In this document: positions 62,368 through 64,000 of the stretch, one piece after another
How the letters are laid out: each line of letters starts with the position of its first letter
Numbering within the stretch: the stretch's first letter is position 1
DNA from: Bacteroidales bacterium
Lineage (GTDB): Bacteria > Bacteroidota > Bacteroidia > Bacteroidales > F082
Length of the DNA stretch: 64,000 nt
Direction of reading: 5' to 3'
NCBI GenBank assembly: GCA_017466405.1
Contig: JAFTUF010000052.1
Coordinates: 1 to 64,000 of the forward strand
The notes under the pieces: model-generated
The model's database searches: none
Seen by the model: only the letters and a program-made list of their open reading frames with translations
What the model was told of the DNA's origin: nothing
Program-made: the position numbers and the translations under genes

Positions 62368-63324
62368 TTAACTGTCAATTGCCTCATATCCTCCGTTTTT
62401 GGCGATGCCTTTGAAAATAATTTGCTTCTTGTCGCTTAATTTCTTTAAATAACGTTGTGTGGTTCTTAGACTGCGTCCTAACTTCTTAGATAAGGTAGGT
62501 GTGTTCAATCCTGGGTTGCTGACAATCGTGTCATACAACATCTGCTCAAAATCAATCTTTTGAGGTTCTGGTTCAGTCTCACGAAATAGTCTTAATATCT
62601 CCAACTGTGTCATCATTATTCTGTCGGCAATGAACGATATGAAAGCCTCTTCGTTATCATGTGCTTTTTCCAAGACTTCTATATATTCCGCTCGCGTGAC
62701 AGCCGGAATTATCGCTATGTTGTAATCGTTGCGCATCAACGATAAATTCATTAACAAACGAGCAACACGGCCATTGCCGTCTATGAATGGATGTATGAAA
62801 ACAAAGCGTTTATGAAACTCTGCTGCTAAAACGATGGGGTGAAGTTTGCTTTCATTGTTGTTGTACCATTGTACCAACTGTTTCATGCGTTTGCTAATCT
62901 CTGCAACCGGTGTAACTGCATATTTGCTTCCACTGATAAAAACCGGCACTTTACGATATTTGCCGGCTTTTTCATCATCTATCTTCTGATAAAAAAGTCT
63001 ATGAATGTTACATATTATCTCTTCTGTGATAGGTTCGTTATGGCTAAGTTCATACAAATAATCGTATGCTTTCGCATGTCCTACCGCCTCATAAATGTCG
63101 CGTAATGGTTTTCCTTCTATGGTTAATCCATTCTCGATAACGACCTTCGTTTCTGATTCGGTTAAGCTATTTCCCTCAATAGCATTGCTCGAAAATGTCG
63201 TTCCAATCTTGTAGTATTCCTTCAGCGAATTTATAGTCTCAGGTGATAACGGACGATATGACCACAACTCCTGCTGGAATTTCTCGCATTGAAAGATTTT
63301 ATCTTGTAAGTCGCTTAAAATCAT
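62368..63324 (-). CDS. Fic family protein with inhibitory helix and winged-helix domain
   Basis: A 318-residue Fic protein, probably an AMP transferase acting on a hydroxyl of a target protein. The active-site motif is HPFIDGNGRVARLLMN (about residues 187-202) with the catalytic His. The N-terminal sequence TTFSSNAIEGNSLTESE carries the (S/T)xxxE(G/N) inhibitory motif, with its Glu blocking ATP, so the enzyme is self-inhibited (class II). The C-terminal 70 residues (LRLFRETEPEP...LNTPTLSKKLGRSLRTTQRYLKKLSDKKQIIFKG) form a winged-helix DNA-binding domain. Minus-strand -7 box at 63353-63360; three direct repeats lie just upstream. Confidence 0.94.
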   Translation of the reverse strand: MILSDLQDKIFQCEKFQQELWSYRPLSPETINSLKEYYKIGTTFSSNAIEGNSLTESETKVVIENGLTIEGKPLRDIYEAVGHAKAYDYLYELSHNEPITEEIICNIHRLFYQKIDDEKAGKYRKVPVFISGSKYAVTPVAEISKRMKQLVQWYNNNESKLHPIVLAAEFHKRFVFIHPFIDGNGRVARLLMNLSLMRNDYNIAIIPAVTRAEYIEVLEKAHDNEEAFISFIADRIMMTQLEILRLFRETEPEPQKIDFEQMLYDTIVSNPGLNTPTLSKKLGRSLRTTQRYLKKLSDKKQIIFKGIAKNGGYEAIDS

Positions 63325-63352
63325 AGTACATAATCAAATTTTATCATAAGTA

Positions 63353-63360
63353 CAAAGATA
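63353..63360 (-). promoter_or_regulatory. -7 box of fic
   Basis: TATCTTTG on the minus strand, about 29 bp upstream of the fic ATG. Confidence 0.7.
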
Positions 63361-63382
63361 GTAATTTTCTTTATACGATTAT

Positions 63383-63438
63383 TTTTACACCGCCACTATT
63401 TTTATTTTACACCGCCAAATTTTAATTTTACACCGCCA
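63383..63438. promoter_or_regulatory. Three direct repeats of TTTTACACCGCCA between fic and trpS
   Basis: Copies lie at 63383-63395, 63405-63417 and 63426-63438, at intervals of 22 and 21 bp, or two helical turns, so they face the same side of the DNA. The first copy covers the -33 region of the minus-strand fic promoter. They look like operator sites for a DNA-binding protein, possibly the winged-helix part of Fic. This is inference. Confidence 0.65.
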
Positions 63439-63448
63439 AAACAAAAAT

Positions 63449-63492
63449 CTTTCGTCATAAGTCTTTTGCCTTCAGACTTTTTATTATCTTTG
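63449..63492 (+). promoter_or_regulatory. trpS promoter with upstream 7-bp tract
   Basis: TATCTTTG (63485-63492) is preceded by 7-bp units (CTTTCGT, CATAAGT, CTTTTGC, CTTCAGA, CTTTTTA). Confidence 0.8.
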
Positions 63493-63509
63493 CGTATTAA
63501 TTTATCAAT

Positions 63510-64000
63510 ATGAAAGAAATAGTTTTAAGCGGTATCAGACCAACAGGTAATCTTCATCTCGGTAATTATTACGGAGCTGTTCAGAATTTCATCAAGTTAC
63601 AAGATAATTATAATTGTTATTTTTTCATTGCCGACTATCACTCTCTTACCACGCATCCTCATCCAGACGATTTGCATGGCAGAGTGAAGCAGATTTTGGT
63701 GGAATATCTCGCAGCAGGTCTCGACCCTGAAAAAGCGACATTATATGTACAAAGCGACGTTCCTGAAGTGGTGGAGTTATATCTCTTCCTTAACATGAAC
63801 GCATATATTGGCGAGCTTGAGCGCGTCACCACTTTCAAAGAGAAAGTGCGCAAGCAACCTGACAACGTCAACGCCGGCCTTCTCACCTACCCTACTTTGA
63901 TGGCAGCCGACATCTTGATTCACAAGTCGAACTACATCCCTGTAGGAAAAGACCAAGAACAGAATTTGGAAAAAGCCCGCGACTTCGCAGAGAGATTCAA
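63510..64000 (+). CDS. trpS: Tryptophan--tRNA ligase (5' part, cut by the window end)
   Basis: The first 163 residues of a class I aminoacyl-tRNA synthetase that charges tRNA-Trp. The start MKEIVLSGIRPTGNLHLGNYYGAVQNF contains the HIGH-like motif (PTGNLHLGN). YFFIADYHSLTT and ERVTTFKEK...NAGLLTYPTLMAADILIHKSNYIPVGKDQEQNLE are standard family segments. The KMSKS motif and C-terminal part lie outside the window. It diverges from fic across three direct repeats. Confidence 0.95.
   Translation, partial: MKEIVLSGIRPTGNLHLGNYYGAVQNFIKLQDNYNCYFFIADYHSLTTHPHPDDLHGRVKQILVEYLAAGLDPEKATLYVQSDVPEVVELYLFLNMNAYIGELERVTTFKEKVRKQPDNVNAGLLTYPTLMAADILIHKSNYIPVGKDQEQNLEKARDFAERF

Overview
The window comes from an AT-rich Bacteroidota chromosome, most likely order Bacteroidales. 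The evidence is consistent: many promoters carry the Bacteroidota -7 box (TAnnTTTG) and genes lack Shine-Dalgarno sites. Type IX secretion (T9SS) and gliding-type genes are present (sprA, gldD, gldE, two PorT-like beta-barrels, two cargo proteins with a type A sorting domain). There is also a TonB-dependent receptor with a TonB partner, a diphosphate-type phosphofructokinase, and a DAHP synthase fused to chorismate mutase. Nothing indicates a plasmid or prophage; this is a housekeeping chromosome segment with small accessory patches.

Layout. 0-8.6 kb: a frameshifted T9SS cargo gene, ruvB, a SPOR protein, a PorT-like barrel, and a minus-strand asnS-rpoN-PAP2-like operon. 8.6-11.3 kb: an accessory patch with a KilA-N gene, dispersed repeats, a small secreted protein and a possible gene remnant. 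11.3-17.5 kb: DAHP synthase/chorismate mutase, two glycosidase lipoproteins (GH89 and GH20) and a YitT transporter. 17.5-26.8 kb: a TPR-HTH regulator, folate salvage, pyruvate kinase, a LytS/LytR-type two-component pair, queA, an OmpR-type regulator and a prenyl synthase. 28.1-29.2 kb: tRNA-Thr, a GxxExxY protein and an array of eight 74-bp hairpin units. 29.2-43.1 kb: PPi-PFK, the ruvA-sprA-gcvH-vanZ-tonB block, a membrane LytTR regulator and a TPR protein. 43.1-50.8 kb: TonB-dependent receptor, delta-60-repeat T9SS cargo, ferredoxin, FMN reductase and RNase G. 50.9-55.7 kb: a 29-residue ribosomal-type microprotein, HU, ssb, a second 74-bp hairpin array in opposite orientation, gldE-gldD and corA. 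55.8-64 kb: SulP permease, a DUF1016 nuclease, glyA, a second prenyl synthase, a PorT-like barrel, Fic, and the 5' part of trpS.

The least ordinary content is non-coding. Four repeat families stand out: (1) two tandem arrays of 74-bp imperfect palindromes in opposite orientations, one bracketed by a 12-bp inverted repeat; (2) short 8-bp tandem tracts that often begin at stop codons and travel with a GAGACG...CGTCTC hairpin whose inner stem covaries between copies; (3) 7-bp tandem tracts placed directly upstream of the -7 box in about eight promoters; (4) three direct repeats of a 13-mer spaced 21-22 bp between fic and trpS. One 7-bp tract lies in frame inside a reductase gene. None of these has been tested by database search here; all statements come from reading the sequence.
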